Shown here: piece by piece, positions 34,232 through 45,844 of the stretch | Position numbering within the stretch: position 1 is the stretch's first letter | Layout: every line of letters begins with the position of its first letter | NCBI RefSeq assembly: GCF_009617575.1 | Contig: NZ_WIXJ01000008.1 | Location: 1 to 64,000, forward strand | Source: Rhodocyclus gracilis | GTDB lineage: Bacteria > Pseudomonadota > Gammaproteobacteria > Burkholderiales > Rhodocyclaceae | Reading direction: 5' to 3' | Length of the DNA stretch: 64,000 nucleotides | Translations under genes and position numbers: made by a program | Notes under the pieces: model-generated | Told to the model about the DNA's origin: nothing | The model's input: the letters and a program-made list of their open reading frames with translations, nothing else | Databases searched by the model: none

Positions 34232-35727
34232 TGGGGGAAAGACTCCAGACGGGTCGCCAGCGCCTTCCCGGCCTCGGCATGATCCGAGAAGGGACGGCGG
34301 ACGCCATTGATTTCCTGGTAGGGCTCGTGCCCCTTGCCGGCGAGGAGGATGACGTCAGCCGGATGGGCTGCCGAGATCACCTGCTGAATTGCCGTGGCGC
34401 GGTCGGCAATCACCGTTGCCGTCGGCGCGGCACGGCGGATGTCCTCGATGATCGCGTGCGGATCTTCGCTGCGTGGATTGTCGGACGTCAGCGTCACGGA
34501 GTCGGCAAGCTGCGTGGCGATTTCGCCCATCAGCGGACGCTTGCCGGCATCGCGGTCGCCACCGCAACCGAAGACGACGCGCAGCGCGGCACCCCGCGCA
34601 CGCGCCACGTCACGCAGAGCCGTCAGCGCGTTGCTCAGCGCATCGGGCGTGTGCGCGTAATCGACGACGACCAGCGGCTGATTGCCACCGCCCAGCGTCT
34701 CCAGCCGCCCCGGCGGCGCGCTCAGCGTCGCGAAACGCTCCGCCACCTGACGCGGCGTCATTCCGGCGTCGATCAGAACAGCGGCGACGGCCAGCAGATT
34801 CGAGATATTGAAGCGGCCGATCAGCGGCGTATCGACGTAGGCGCGGCCATTCGGCGCCACCAGCCGGAAGCTCATGCCCTCCGGCGTATTCATGACGTTC
34901 TCGGCGAGCACCAGCCCGGGCAAGGCCGGCGGTTTCTCGGCCTGCGAGTAGCCGATGATACGGGTTGCCGTCGTCCGCGACGCCAGTTCGCGACCGAAGG
35001 GATCGTCCAGATTGATGACGGCCAGACGCAGGCGCGGCCAGGTGAAGAGCTTCTCCTTGGCGGCGGCGTAAGCCGCCATTGAGCCGTGGTAATCGAGGTG
35101 GTCGCGCGTCAGGTTGGTAAACACCGCGACGTCGACACGAGCCGCGTTGAGGCGACCTTCCTCGATGCCGATGGAGCTCGCCTCGATAGCGCAGGCGCTC
35201 GCTTCGTCGGCGACGAAGTCGGCCAAGGTACGCGCCAGCGTCGCCGCCTGCGGCGTCGTGAAACCGGTATCGGCCAGTTTGCCGGGCAGGCCAACGCCGA
35301 GCGTGCCGATGACGCCGCACGGACGCGGGTAGGTCTGCGCGATCCACTGGCTGATGCTGGTCTTGCCATTGGTGCCGGTGACGGCGATCAGCGACAGGCG
35401 TTCCGTCGGCCGCGCGCACGCGGCGTGAGCGAGCGCGCCAGCAAACGCGCGCAGCCGCGCGACGGGCAGGTTCGGCACGCGCACGTCCGTCGGCCAGACG
35501 AAATCGCCGCCGGCCTCCCACACCACGGCCACGGCACCGCGCGCGACGGCATCGGCGATGAAGTTGCGGCCGTCGGCGAGATCGCCCGGATAGGCGAGGA
35601 AAACGTCTCCGGCGCGCACGCGTCGGCTGTCGTCCGCCGCGCCGCGAATCTGCGCCCCCTGCGACGCCAATTCCGCCAACGCGCCGTTGGCATCGCCTAC
35701 AAATACGTCACGCCCCACGATACTCAC
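34228..35727 (-). CDS. murE: UDP-MurNAc-tripeptide synthetase (meso-diaminopimelate adding)
   Basis: Third Mur ligase. 499 residues with ATP loop GTNGKTSISQW near 113 and the substrate motif DNPRSEDP near 405; DNPR is the signature for meso-diaminopimelate rather than lysine. I use GTG 35727, which overlaps the ftsI stop (GTGA) and has AAGGAA nearby; the open frame extends about 250 codons further but only shadows ftsI. Confidence 0.97.
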   Translation of the reverse strand: MSIVGRDVFVGDANGALAELASQGAQIRGAADDSRRVRAGDVFLAYPGDLADGRNFIADAVARGAVAVVWEAGGDFVWPTDVRVPNLPVARLRAFAGALAHAACARPTERLSLIAVTGTNGKTSISQWIAQTYPRPCGVIGTLGVGLPGKLADTGFTTPQAATLARTLADFVADEASACAIEASSIGIEEGRLNAARVDVAVFTNLTRDHLDYHGSMAAYAAAKEKLFTWPRLRLAVINLDDPFGRELASRTTATRIIGYSQAEKPPALPGLVLAENVMNTPEGMSFRLVAPNGRAYVDTPLIGRFNISNLLAVAAVLIDAGMTPRQVAERFATLSAPPGRLETLGGGNQPLVVVDYAHTPDALSNALTALRDVARARGAALRVVFGCGGDRDAGKRPLMGEIATQLADSVTLTSDNPRSEDPHAIIEDIRRAAPTATVIADRATAIQQVISAAHPADVILLAGKGHEPYQEINGVRRPFSDHAEAGKALATRLESFPQ

Positions 35728-37466
35728 AGTGATTCCTTTTCTGCATCGCCCGTCGCCACGCGTACGGACGCATCTGCCGGCACGCCAAGCGTGCGCAAGG
35801 CCGCTCCCATGACCGACGAAAACACCGGCGCGGCCACTTCCCCGCCGTAATACTTGCCCGCGCTCGGCTCGTCGATCATGACGGCGACGATCAGGCGCGG
35901 TTCGGTCGCCGGCGCCATGCCGACGAACGAGGCGACATAGCGGTCGGCGTAGACGCCGCCTTCCAGCTTGTGCGCGGTGCCGGTCTTGCCGGCGACGCGG
36001 TAGCCCGGTACTTGCGCCTTGAGCGCCGTACCCCCGGGCAACACCGCCATTTCGAGCATGGCGCGAACTTCGCGCACGGTTTGCGGGCTGAAGACCTGCG
36101 TGCCCTTCAGCACGCCCGGCTCCTGGCGCGTCAGCGACAGGGGAATCAGTTCGCCGTCGCGCGCGAAGACGGTGTAGGCGCGCGCCAGTTGAATCAACGA
36201 CACCGAAATCCCATGCCCGTAGGACATCGTCGCCTGCTCGATCGGGCGCCAGCGCTTCCACGGACGCAAACGGCCAGTGACTTCCCCGGGAAAGCCAAGC
36301 TCCGGCACCTGACCGAAGCCGACTTCGTCGAACATGTCCCACATTTCCTGCGGCGCCAGCATGGCGGCGATCTTTGCCGCGCCGACGTTGGACGACTTCT
36401 GGATCACCTGCGCCACCGTCAGCGGGCCATGCGGGTGCGAATCGGAGATCGTCGCCGTGCCGATGGTCAGCTTGCCGGGCGCGCAATCGATCTGGGTATC
36501 AAAACGCACACGGCCCTTTTCCAGGGCCAGGGCGATGGTGAAGGGCTTGAGCGTTGAGCCGGGCTCGAAGGCGTCGGTGACGGCGCGGTTTCGCAACTGG
36601 CCGCCGGACAATGATTCCCGGTTATTCGGGTTGTAAGTCGGCCAGTTGGCGAGCGCCAAGACCTCGCCGCTACGCGCATCGATGACGGCAATGCCACCTG
36701 CCTTGGCGCGGTTCTGCTCGATGGCCTGCTTCAACTGACTGTAGGCGAGGTACTGGATCTTCGAGTCGAGCGCGAGGCGGATGTCTTCGCCATCCTGCGG
36801 CGGGCGAATCGAGCCGACATCCTCGACGATCTGCCCGCGCCGATCCTTGATAACGCTACGACTACCGGGATGACCGAGCAACTGGTTCTGGAAGGCCAGT
36901 TCGACCCCCTCCAGTCCTTTGCCGTCGATGCCGGTGAAGCCAACCATGTGCGCCGTCATCTCGCCCGTCGGGTAGTAACGGCGATATTCGGTGTTCTGGC
37001 CGATGCCGGGCAGCTTGAGAGCGGCGATCTTCTCTGCCGTTTCGGGCGGAATCTGGCGATGCAGGAAGATGAAGCTCTTGTCGCTGGCGAGCTTGCGCGC
37101 CAGTTCTTTGGGATCGGTTTCGAGCAGCCGCGCCAGTTGCTGCGACTGCTCGGGCGACAGACGCGCATCCGCCGGGATCGCCCAGATCGATTTCATCGGC
37201 GTCGACACGGCAAGGATGTCGCCGTTGCGATCCGAGATACGGCCGCGCGACGCCGAGATTTCCAGATCGCGGCGATAACGCGAGTCCCCCTTCTCTTGCA
37301 GGAAGTCGTTGTTCAGTACCTGCAAATAGAAGGAGCGGCCGATCAGTGCGGCGAAAGCCGCAATGATCAGCAGAGCGACCATGCGCGAGCGCCAGGCCGG
37401 CAAACGCAGCAGCAGCACCGGGCTTTCGGCGAAGCGGTGGGCGAGGCGCCCTTTCAGCCGCATCAC
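35724..37466 (-). CDS. ftsI: Peptidoglycan transpeptidase FtsI (PBP3)
   Basis: Class B penicillin-binding protein that cross-links septal wall and pairs with FtsW. The 580-residue protein has a transmembrane helix near 28-48, the pedestal domain, and the transpeptidase motifs S-x-x-K (STLK near 304), SSN near 355 and KTG near 495. Starts at GTG 37466 or the ATG one codon later, overlapping ftsL. Confidence 0.98.
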   Translation of the reverse strand: MMRLKGRLAHRFAESPVLLLRLPAWRSRMVALLIIAAFAALIGRSFYLQVLNNDFLQEKGDSRYRRDLEISASRGRISDRNGDILAVSTPMKSIWAIPADARLSPEQSQQLARLLETDPKELARKLASDKSFIFLHRQIPPETAEKIAALKLPGIGQNTEYRRYYPTGEMTAHMVGFTGIDGKGLEGVELAFQNQLLGHPGSRSVIKDRRGQIVEDVGSIRPPQDGEDIRLALDSKIQYLAYSQLKQAIEQNRAKAGGIAVIDARSGEVLALANWPTYNPNNRESLSGGQLRNRAVTDAFEPGSTLKPFTIALALEKGRVRFDTQIDCAPGKLTIGTATISDSHPHGPLTVAQVIQKSSNVGAAKIAAMLAPQEMWDMFDEVGFGQVPELGFPGEVTGRLRPWKRWRPIEQATMSYGHGISVSLIQLARAYTVFARDGELIPLSLTRQEPGVLKGTQVFSPQTVREVRAMLEMAVLPGGTALKAQVPGYRVAGKTGTAHKLEGGVYADRYVASFVGMAPATEPRLIVAVMIDEPSAGKYYGGEVAAPVFSSVMGAALRTLGVPADASVRVATGDAEKESL

Positions 37467-37732
37467 GGCGCGACTCCTGCAGCGACAATCGTCCGCGCCG
37501 GCTCAGGGGTGCTCATCTTGAGCTTTTCACGGGCGATTTTTTCGATCCGCGGCGGCGTCGCCCAAGTCGACAGCTCAAGCTGCAACTGGCCGAACTCGAC
37601 GTCCAGCTGACGCGCGTGGTCCTGCTCGGCTTCCAGCGCCTGGAAGAGCTTGCGCGCCGTGTGCTGGGCCGTTACGGTCGCCAGCGCGCAGCCGGCGGCG
37701 ATGATCAGGAGGAGGAGGTTCAGGCGGGTCAT
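37463..37732 (-). CDS. ftsL: Cell division protein FtsL
   Basis: Small bitopic divisome protein. 89 residues: one transmembrane helix at about 3-22 followed by a leucine-zipper-like coiled coil ([20 protein letters not shown]) that pairs with FtsB. It activates FtsWI in known systems. Overlaps both rsmH and ftsI by four bases. Confidence 0.95.
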   Translation of the reverse strand: MTRLNLLLLIIAAGCALATVTAQHTARKLFQALEAEQDHARQLDVEFGQLQLELSTWATPPRIEKIAREKLKMSTPEPARTIVAAGVAP

Positions 37733-38694
37733 GCGCGCCGGCCCCCATGTGCGGCGCTGGCCGGCGCCGCGAGTTTTTCCGCCACCCGCAGGACTGCGCT
37801 GCGCGCGCGCGGATTCGCGGCGATTTCGGCAGCGCTCGCCCGCACCGGCTTGCCGATCAGGCGCAAGTCCGGCGGAGGCAGATCGGCAGCGCGCAGCGGC
37901 AGGTCTTTCGGCAAGGCATCCGGAGCCGCCGCCTCGCGCATGAAGCGCTTGACGATCCGGTCTTCGAGCGAATGAAAGCTGATCACCACCAGCCGCCCTC
38001 CTTGCCCGAGTGCCTGCGCCGCTTGTGGCAGGGCTAGCGCAAGCTGCTCGAGTTCTTGATTGATATGAATCCGTAGAGCTTGAAAGGTGCGCGTCGCCGG
38101 GTCCTGGCCTGGCTCACGGGTCCGCACGGTCTCGCGTACAAGCGTGGCGAGCAGCCCTGTGGTTGCAATAGGCCGCTCTCCCCGAGCAGCCACAATCTTC
38201 TTTGCAATCTGGAAAGCAAACCGTTCTTCGCCATAGTTTCTAATGACCTCCGTGATTTCCCCGATGTCGGCTCGCGCCAACCACTCCGCCGCCGTCTCGC
38301 CCTGCGTGGTATCCATCCGCATGTCGAGTGGCGCATCAAAGCGGAAGCTGAAGCCCCGCCCCCCGTCATCCAGCTGCGGCGATGACACCCCGACATCGAG
38401 CAACACGCCGTCAACCGCCTGAATATTTGCTTCGCGCAAAGCCTCGGCCATGCCGCCAAAACAGCGATGCAGCAAGGTAAAGCGAGCGTCGCCGATGGCC
38501 TGCGCGGCCACCACCGCCTGCGGATCGCGGTCCAGTGCCAGCAGACGACCGCGCGGCCCGAGCTGCGCCAGAATCGCCCGACTGTGCCCGCCACGCCCGA
38601 AGGTCCCGTCGACGTAGCAGCCCGAAGGTTTGATCTGCAACGCCGCCACGGCTTCGTTCAGCAACACCGTCTGGTGCCCGGAGGCCAGACTCAC
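37729..38694 (-). CDS. rsmH: 16S rRNA (cytosine(1402)-N(4))-methyltransferase
   Basis: SAM-dependent enzyme that modifies C1402 in the 16S P site. 321 residues with [10 protein letters not shown] near 7, SAM loop [14 protein letters not shown] near 29-42, [10 protein letters not shown] near 100 and [13 protein letters not shown] near 235. GTG start, overlapping mraZ by four bases. The segment 38026-38241 uses many A/T-ending codons (AGA, ATT, GCA, GCT, GTA, CTA) unlike the rest of the gene and its neighbours, while the protein stays conserved. Confidence 0.97.
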   Translation of the reverse strand: MSLASGHQTVLLNEAVAALQIKPSGCYVDGTFGRGGHSRAILAQLGPRGRLLALDRDPQAVVAAQAIGDARFTLLHRCFGGMAEALREANIQAVDGVLLDVGVSSPQLDDGGRGFSFRFDAPLDMRMDTTQGETAAEWLARADIGEITEVIRNYGEERFAFQIAKKIVAARGERPIATTGLLATLVRETVRTREPGQDPATRTFQALRIHINQELEQLALALPQAAQALGQGGRLVVISFHSLEDRIVKRFMREAAAPDALPKDLPLRAADLPPPDLRLIGKPVRASAAEIAANPRARSAVLRVAEKLAAPASAAHGGRRA

Positions 38695-39137
38695 AACGCC
38701 AAATCCTCAAGTCCGGGAGGAAGCAGCTGATCGCCGAGCGCAAAAATGTCTTGCTGCTCCTTGCGCCAGCCGGCATCCGACCAGATTTCAAAATGATCGC
38801 CCTGCCCGACCAGCCACACCTGGCGGTCCAGCTCGGCAAATTCGCGAAGCGAGGGAGCAACGAGCAAACGCCCGGCGGAATCCAGCGTCTCGTTGCAGGC
38901 ATAGCCGACGAGCAGGCGCTTGATCTGCGCCGCCTGACGCTGCAGGCTCGGCGCCGCCAATACCTTGTCGCGGATGGGCTGCCAGGCAGGTTGCGGGTAG
39001 AGCAACAAGCACCGGTGCGGGTGCGCGGTCAGGACCAGATTGCCCTCCCCGGCAGCGACGAGCGAGTCCCGGTGGCGCGCCGGAATGGCGAGCCGACCTT
39101 TGGCATCGATACTCAGCGCTGTCGCACCTTCGAACAC
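38691..39137 (-). CDS. mraZ: Transcriptional regulator MraZ
   Basis: DNA-binding protein with two AbrB-like halves (DxxxR motifs: [13 protein letters not shown] near 11 and [14 protein letters not shown] near 80); represses the dcw operon by binding repeats in its own promoter. 148 residues. I take the GTG at 39137 because AAGGAGG lies seven bases before it; upstream codons overlap the operator. First gene of the 16-gene cluster. Confidence 0.95.
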   Translation of the reverse strand: MFEGATALSIDAKGRLAIPARHRDSLVAAGEGNLVLTAHPHRCLLLYPQPAWQPIRDKVLAAPSLQRQAAQIKRLLVGYACNETLDSAGRLLVAPSLREFAELDRQVWLVGQGDHFEIWSDAGWRKEQQDIFALGDQLLPPGLEDLAL

Positions 39138-39161
39138 TTGCTTGCCTCCTTCGCGACCGGG

Positions 39162-39201
39162 AGAACCCACTTTCCCCCACTTTTTACCACTCCCTCCCAC
39201 T
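39162..39201 (-). promoter_or_regulatory. MraZ operator: four 10-bp repeats
   Basis: On the minus strand four copies of AGTGG(G) begin at 39201, 39191, 39181 and 39171, exactly one helical turn apart: AGTGGGAGGG, AGTGGTAAAA, AGTGGGGGAA and AGTGGGTTCT. MraZ is known to bind TGGGN repeats spaced like this as a ring-shaped oligomer. The array ends about 25 bp before the mraZ start codon, so it probably lies just downstream of, or over, the start point. I could not assign a confident -35/-10 pair in the AT-rich bases 39202-39300. Confidence 0.85.
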
Positions 39202-39203
39202 TT

Positions 39204-39345
39204 AAGATAAAGAATTTCTCAAAGCAAGCGGAATATGGGATTTTTTTCAATCGCGACAAGGACTTATGCGCACTTTTCAAAGTGCAATAAGCGAATTTTT
39301 TCCCCTTAAAAAACAAGGGGAAAATCACATCACTTAAAGTGCTTT
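39204..39345. other. AT-rich intergenic block with inverted repeats upstream of mraZ
   Basis: The GC content drops sharply. It holds a 10 bp perfect inverted repeat TTTTCCCCTT / AAGGGGAAAA (39298-39307, 39315-39324), a 7 bp one GCACTTT/AAAGTGC (39270-39285), and a related CACTTAAAGTGC at 39331-39342. None has a proper U tail for termination. They may be regulator sites for the dcw promoter. No gene is visible. Confidence 0.5.
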
Positions 39346-39403
39346 GTGACGAGCGGCATCAAGGTGCCATCGCGCGACGGCGATAGGCATAGCGGCTCAC
39401 GGG

Positions 39404-39529
39404 ACGACGTAAAAATACGCAAACGTCGTGGGAGCCAAGGGGCATTCGCCCCTTCTGCGCTCGCGTCGGGCGACGCGGATGAGTCGGCGCAAGACACATG
39501 CGCCGCAGGTGCCGGAACGATGCCGGCAC
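39404..39529. repeat. Run of five perfect stem-loops beside rnpB
   Basis: Five consecutive, different inverted repeats, each with 7 bp arms: 39404-39429 (ACGACGT), 39437-39454 (AAGGGGC), 39462-39477 (CGCGTCG), 39485-39505 (CGGCGCA) and 39509-39529 (GTGCCGG). Loops range from 2 to 12 nt. None has a U run. They start about 27 bp past the rnpB 3' end and could be a trailer of that RNA, a separate structured RNA, or both. No convincing ORF. Confidence 0.6.
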
Positions 39530-39555
39530 ACACATTCTGCCCGCGCGAAAAAGAG

Positions 39556-39938
39556 GAGGTGGGGAAGCCGCCCGGTAAGCCGGGTTCTGTCGTGGACAGT
39601 CATTCCTCTAGGCACGTCGTTACCGACGCGCTCAAGCAGCCAACCCGGAAGCGACGCGAGCCACGTCATTGCTTCCCTATTCGGCCTTGCTCCGGATGGG
39701 GTTTGCCGTGCCGTCCGCGTTGCCGCGTCCGCGGTGAGCTCTTACCTCGCCGTTTCACCCTTACCTGATCCCTGCCGTTTCCGGCGGGGCCATCGGCGGT
39801 CTATTCTCTGTTGCACTTTCCGTCGCCTTTGCCTTGCGGCGTATAGCGCCCGGCCGTTAGCCGGCATCCTGCTCTGCGGAGCCCGGACTTTCCTCCCGGC
39901 GCACAAAGCGCCCGGCGACTGTCTAGGCGACTTCCCCG
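39556..39938 (-). ncRNA. rnpB: RNase P RNA (class A)
   Basis: Catalytic RNA that trims tRNA 5' leaders. Minus-strand landmarks in order: GAAGUCGCCUAGACAGUCGCC at the 5' end, GGAGGAAAGUCCGGGCUCC (CR-I), the AGGGUGAAACGGCGAGGUAAGAG block, and AGAACCCGGCUUACCGGGC near the 3' end. The 5' GGGGAAG pairs with the 3' CUUCCCC to close P1. About 383 nt, close to the 377 of E. coli. Ends are estimated to within a few bases. Genes shown in this stretch by open frames are spurious. Confidence 0.95.
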
Positions 39939-39944
39939 GCGCGA

Positions 39945-39950
39945 ATTATA
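39945..39950 (-). promoter_or_regulatory. -10 box of rnpB
   Basis: TATAAT followed by TCGCGCC, seven bases before the mature 5' end. The -10 and discriminator match the two rRNA promoters at the left of the window (TATAATTCGC). I see no good -35 box at 16-18 bp. Confidence 0.65.
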
Positions 39951-39978
39951 CGCGAGCGACCGAGCCGCCACGCGCCAA

Positions 39979-40010
39979 TAAAAACGGCGCGGAGCCCAAG
40001 GGTCCGCGCC
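39979..40010 (-). terminator. Intrinsic terminator of ssb
   Basis: Arms GGCGCGGA / TCCGCGCC with inner pairing, followed on the minus strand by five T. It separates ssb from the rnpB promoter, 45 bp after the ssb stop. Confidence 0.88.
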
Positions 40011-40054
40011 GCCGATGCGTCCGCACGATATCGCCGCCAAGTCGCAGGTCGGGT

Positions 40055-40540
40055 CTAGAACGGAATATCGTCGTCCATGTCGTCGAAGCTGGCTTTCTTC
40101 GCCGGCGCGCCGCGCGGTGCCGACGGAGCGGGCGCGGGCGACGGCGCACTGCTGCCACCGTAAGCGCCATAACCGCCATCATCCGACGCCGGTGCGCCCA
40201 TGCCCTGGCGGCCGCCAAGCATCTGCATTTCAGTCGCTTCGATCTCGGTCGTGTAGCGATCCTGTCCGTCCTTGTCCTGCCATTTACGGGTACGGATGCG
40301 CCCCTCGATGTAGACCGACGATCCCTTCTTCAGATACTGACCGGCGATTTCGGCCAGGCGACGGAAGAAGACGATGCGGTGCCATTCGGTGATTTCCTTC
40401 TTTTCGCCGGACGACTTGTCCTTCCACGACTCCGAGGTGGCGACGGTGATGTTGCACACCGCGTCGCCGTTCGGCAGATAGCGCGTCTCCGGGTCTTTGC
40501 CCAGATTACCGACGATGATTACTTTATTGACTGAAGCCAT
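40055..40540 (-). CDS. ssb: Single-stranded DNA-binding protein
   Basis: Binds ssDNA in replication, repair and recombination. 161 residues: OB fold at 1-108 starting [17 protein letters not shown], a flexible G/P/S/A-rich linker at 110-148, and the acidic tip DDMDDDIPF that recruits partner proteins. ATG 40540; the open frame upstream is a shadow of the MFS gene. It lies 62 bp after the MFS gene on the same strand. Confidence 0.98.
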   Translation of the reverse strand: MASVNKVIIVGNLGKDPETRYLPNGDAVCNITVATSESWKDKSSGEKKEITEWHRIVFFRRLAEIAGQYLKKGSSVYIEGRIRTRKWQDKDGQDRYTTEIEATEMQMLGGRQGMGAPASDDGGYGAYGGSSAPSPAPAPSAPRGAPAKKASFDDMDDDIPF

Positions 40541-40602
40541 GAGAGCCCCCTGACTGAGGTTTATCGAAGAGTTATGTGAGAAGCTGGGGGAAAGCGCCGG
40601 AC

Positions 40603-41820
40603 TCAGGCGGCGAGCGGCTGCACCTCGGCGACGGCGCGTTTCGGCGGCGAAATCATCGACGCCGTCAGCAGCAGCCACCCCAGACAGACCACCGCCCCGC
40701 CCCAGAACACCGCATCGGCGCCGAAATGCCGGGCCAACCAGCCGCCCAGCGCGCCACCGAGAAAGAGGCCGATGGCCTGCGCCGTATTGTAAACGCCCAG
40801 CGCAAGCCCCCGCGATTCCTGCCCGGCAAAACGCGTCACCAGCGACGGCAGCAAGGCTTCCAGCACGTTGAACGCCGCAAAGAAAGCGAACACCAGCGCC
40901 GCCATGGCGGCGAAGCTGCCGCGCCCGAAAACGAAGCCAAGCTCGGTCAGCAACAGCAGCGCCACCGAAGCGAAGAACACGGCGCGGAATTTGCCATATT
41001 TTTCGGCGACGATGATCGCCGGAATCATCACCACGAACGACGCCATCACCGCTGGCAGATAAACCTTCCAGTGCTCGGCCAAAGGCAGATCGCCCGCCGA
41101 CACCAGCGCCGCCGGGATGACCATGAACATACCGACCTGCAAGACATGCAGGGCAAAAATCCCGAAATTGAGGCGCGCCAGTTGCGGATGAAAGAGCACG
41201 TCGGCAAGACGGGCGCGATGCCGCGTCTCGAAGCCCGCCGGCGCCGGCGGCACGCCGACGAAGAGCAGGACGATCGCCAGCAACGAGAGCACGCCGGTCA
41301 GCGCAAACAGCGCGAACAAGCCGCCCGCGTCGAAGATCGGCGGCGCGATGATCAGTGAGACAGCGAAGACCAGACCGATCGACGAGCCAATCATCGCCAT
41401 GATCTTGGTGCGATGTTCCTCCCGCGTCAGATCCGCCGCCAGCGCCGTCACCGCCGGAGAAATCGCCCCGGCGCCCTGCAGCACGCGACCGACGATGATC
41501 CATTCGATATTGGTGGCAAAGGCGGCGACGAAGCTGCCGAGCGCAAAGAGCAGCAGGCCGAAGACGATCACCGGCTTGCGGCCGAAGCGGTCGGCGGCAA
41601 AGCCGAAGGGGATGTGAAACAGTGCCTGCGTGATGCCGTAGGCGCCGAGCGCAAAGCCAACCAGCGCGACGTTATCGCCGCCGGGTAGATCGCGCGCGGC
41701 GATGGCAAAGACCGGCAAAATCAGGAAGAGCCCGAGGATACGCAGGGCAAAAATGGTCGACAGGCTGATTCCCGAACGAAGTTCTTCGGCGTTCATCCTG
41801 CTGGCAGTCGGTGCAGACAT
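40603..41820 (-). CDS. MFS transporter
   Basis: A 405-residue inner-membrane protein with twelve predicted helices in two halves. The motif A loop reads [13 protein letters not shown] near 75-87, and a second, weaker copy is near 290. I start at ATG 41820; an ATG at 41796 is possible. Substrate unknown; the gene is regularly found between uvrA and ssb in betaproteobacteria, which argues for a housekeeping or general efflux role. Divergent from uvrA. Confidence 0.85.
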   Translation of the reverse strand: MSAPTASRMNAEELRSGISLSTIFALRILGLFLILPVFAIAARDLPGGDNVALVGFALGAYGITQALFHIPFGFAADRFGRKPVIVFGLLLFALGSFVAAFATNIEWIIVGRVLQGAGAISPAVTALAADLTREEHRTKIMAMIGSSIGLVFAVSLIIAPPIFDAGGLFALFALTGVLSLLAIVLLFVGVPPAPAGFETRHRARLADVLFHPQLARLNFGIFALHVLQVGMFMVIPAALVSAGDLPLAEHWKVYLPAVMASFVVMIPAIIVAEKYGKFRAVFFASVALLLLTELGFVFGRGSFAAMAALVFAFFAAFNVLEALLPSLVTRFAGQESRGLALGVYNTAQAIGLFLGGALGGWLARHFGADAVFWGGAVVCLGWLLLTASMISPPKRAVAEVQPLAA

Positions 41821-42109
41821 CTGGGAGATCCGGGCTGGTGCGTCTTGGGCGGGCGGCGAGGGAGGCGGGCGCAAGCTACGCGGCGAATTGAACAAATGAC
41901 CGGAAGGGCAACACCGCCAAGACTCCGTATGAATCCATGCCTTGCTGCAAGACCTTGCCCACCGCGTCGAGCACGCTCTGACCGACGTTCACCTCAAAAA
42001 AATCCGTACTGCCGTACGTGCGGCAGGCAGGCGCTGCCCGAGCACGACGAACGGAGCGCTGGCGCCTCAACGCAGCGCCGGCGGGTTCCGAGAAAAAGCA
42101 CGGCCGCAG

Positions 42110-42138
42110 TTGGTTCGGCTCCGGGGAGTGCGTATATT
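42110..42138 (+). promoter_or_regulatory. Probable promoter of uvrA
   Basis: TTGGTT (42110-42115), 17 bp, TATATT (42133-42138), about 33 bp before the ATG. I did not find a convincing LexA box (CTGT-N8-ACAG) over it. The rest of the 350 bp between the MFS gene and uvrA shows no assignable element. Confidence 0.6.
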
Positions 42139-42171
42139 AGCAGGTTTCCCCACGCCCAAAGCCGACCCTCG

Positions 42172-45081
<2,910 letters not shown>

Positions 45082-45276
45082 AGCCCTCTTCCCTGCCGAC
45101 CGGGCGCTTGTCACTGGCATTGCCCCCGAAGCACCAAAATGGCGCATCGCCGGACGTGAAAAAGCGCAAAAAAACGCGCTGAACCCCTCCTTTCACGGCG
45201 ATTCCCTCTTCCCTAGCCGCCAATGAAATGCAAGAATTGCGGCGGAGCTACTCCATCACCAACCTCAGGAGATACC

Positions 45277-45564
45277 ATGAACAAGTCAGAACTCATCGAC
45301 GCGATTGCTGTCCGCACCGATCTTTCCAAAGCGGCTGCCGGCAAAGCGCTTGATGCCGTTGTAGACACGATCGTCGAAGCCGTTGCCGCTGGCGACAGCG
45401 TCAGCCTCGTTGGTTTCGGCGCTTTCAAAGCGACCGCCCGTGCCGCCCGCGACGGCAAGAACCCGAAGACTGGCGAAAAGATCAAGATCGCGGCTACCAC
45501 CGTGCCGAAGTTCGCCGCTGGCGCCACGTTCAAGGCGACGGTCGCTGCTGGTAAAAAGAAGTAA
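45277..45564 (+). CDS. hupB: DNA-binding protein HU
   Basis: Nucleoid protein that bends DNA as a dimer. The 95-residue protein has MNKSELIDAIA at the start and GFGAFKATARAARDGKNPKTGEKI over the DNA-binding arm; the usual R-N-P is seen as GKNPKTGE. AGGAGA lies five bases before the ATG; the 18 upstream in-frame codons (with a CxxC) are most likely leader. The C-terminal stretch is alanine/lysine-rich. Histone-like IHF is less likely given the arm sequence. Confidence 0.93.
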   Translation: MNKSELIDAIAVRTDLSKAAAGKALDAVVDTIVEAVAAGDSVSLVGFGAFKATARAARDGKNPKTGEKIKIAATTVPKFAAGATFKATVAAGKKK

Positions 45565-45631
45565 TCACCCCGCGCGCTACCGAGCGCCAGTCGGGAATCA
45601 CCCGACGACTCGCGAGGTCAGGATGGGAAGA

Positions 45632-45661
45632 GGGCTTGCCACTGCGGCAAGCCCTTTTTTT
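45632..45661 (+). terminator. Intrinsic terminator of hupB
   Basis: Stem GGGCTTGCC / GGCAAGCCC, 5-nt loop, followed by seven T, about 70 bp after the stop codon. Confidence 0.92.
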
Positions 45662-45737
45662 ATGTCGCACCGCTCGCATCTATAACGTCGCGCGTCATCT
45701 GCGGCGATATTCCCCTCGCGTGCTGCAGCCAAACTAG

Positions 45738-45844
45738 TAATACCTTAAAACAGGTAGTTTCAACCGATCCAAAAGACAGGTATTACGTGCGTTCCGGTAG
45801 GGAATAATCCTGCGTAACATTAATTTAATACTTGCATAACATTA
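45738..45844 (+). promoter_or_regulatory. AT-rich epsA upstream region with inverted and direct repeats
   Basis: The 450 bp between hupB and epsA contain an 8 bp inverted repeat TAATACCT / AGGTATTA (45738-45745, 45778-45785) whose arms enclose 32 bp, and a direct repeat TAACATTA (45815-45822, 45837-45844) offset by 22 bp, two helical turns. The stretch 45720-45870 is much richer in A and T than the genes around it. This looks like an operator region for the exopolysaccharide genes. I cannot name the regulator or place the start point with confidence. Confidence 0.5.

Noticed and set aside
39330-39533. 67-codon minus-strand frame between rnpB and mraZ
   Set aside because: No ribosome site, low-complexity Ala/Ser/Pro content, and the stretch is a chain of hairpins.
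39428-40534. Long open frame of 368 codons across rnpB and ssb on the plus strand
   Set aside because: It covers RNase P RNA on the other strand and the ssb complement; the protein is Arg/Ala/Ser-rich without domains.
42000-42030. LexA-like palindrome CTGCCGTACGTGCGGCAG before uvrA
   Set aside because: The halves do not match CTGT-N8-ACAG and it lies about 100 bp upstream of the probable promoter.
41876-42070. Minus-strand frame of 64 codons between the MFS gene and uvrA, with a protein-like end ([17 protein letters not shown])
   Set aside because: No ribosome site, an odd Arg-rich start, and no family recognised. A decayed gene is possible because a run of seven A lies inside, but I cannot support it.
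45223-45276. In-frame N-terminal extension of HU with a CxxC motif
   Set aside because: The ATG at 45277 has the ribosome site and the normal HU start; the extension is not typical of the family.
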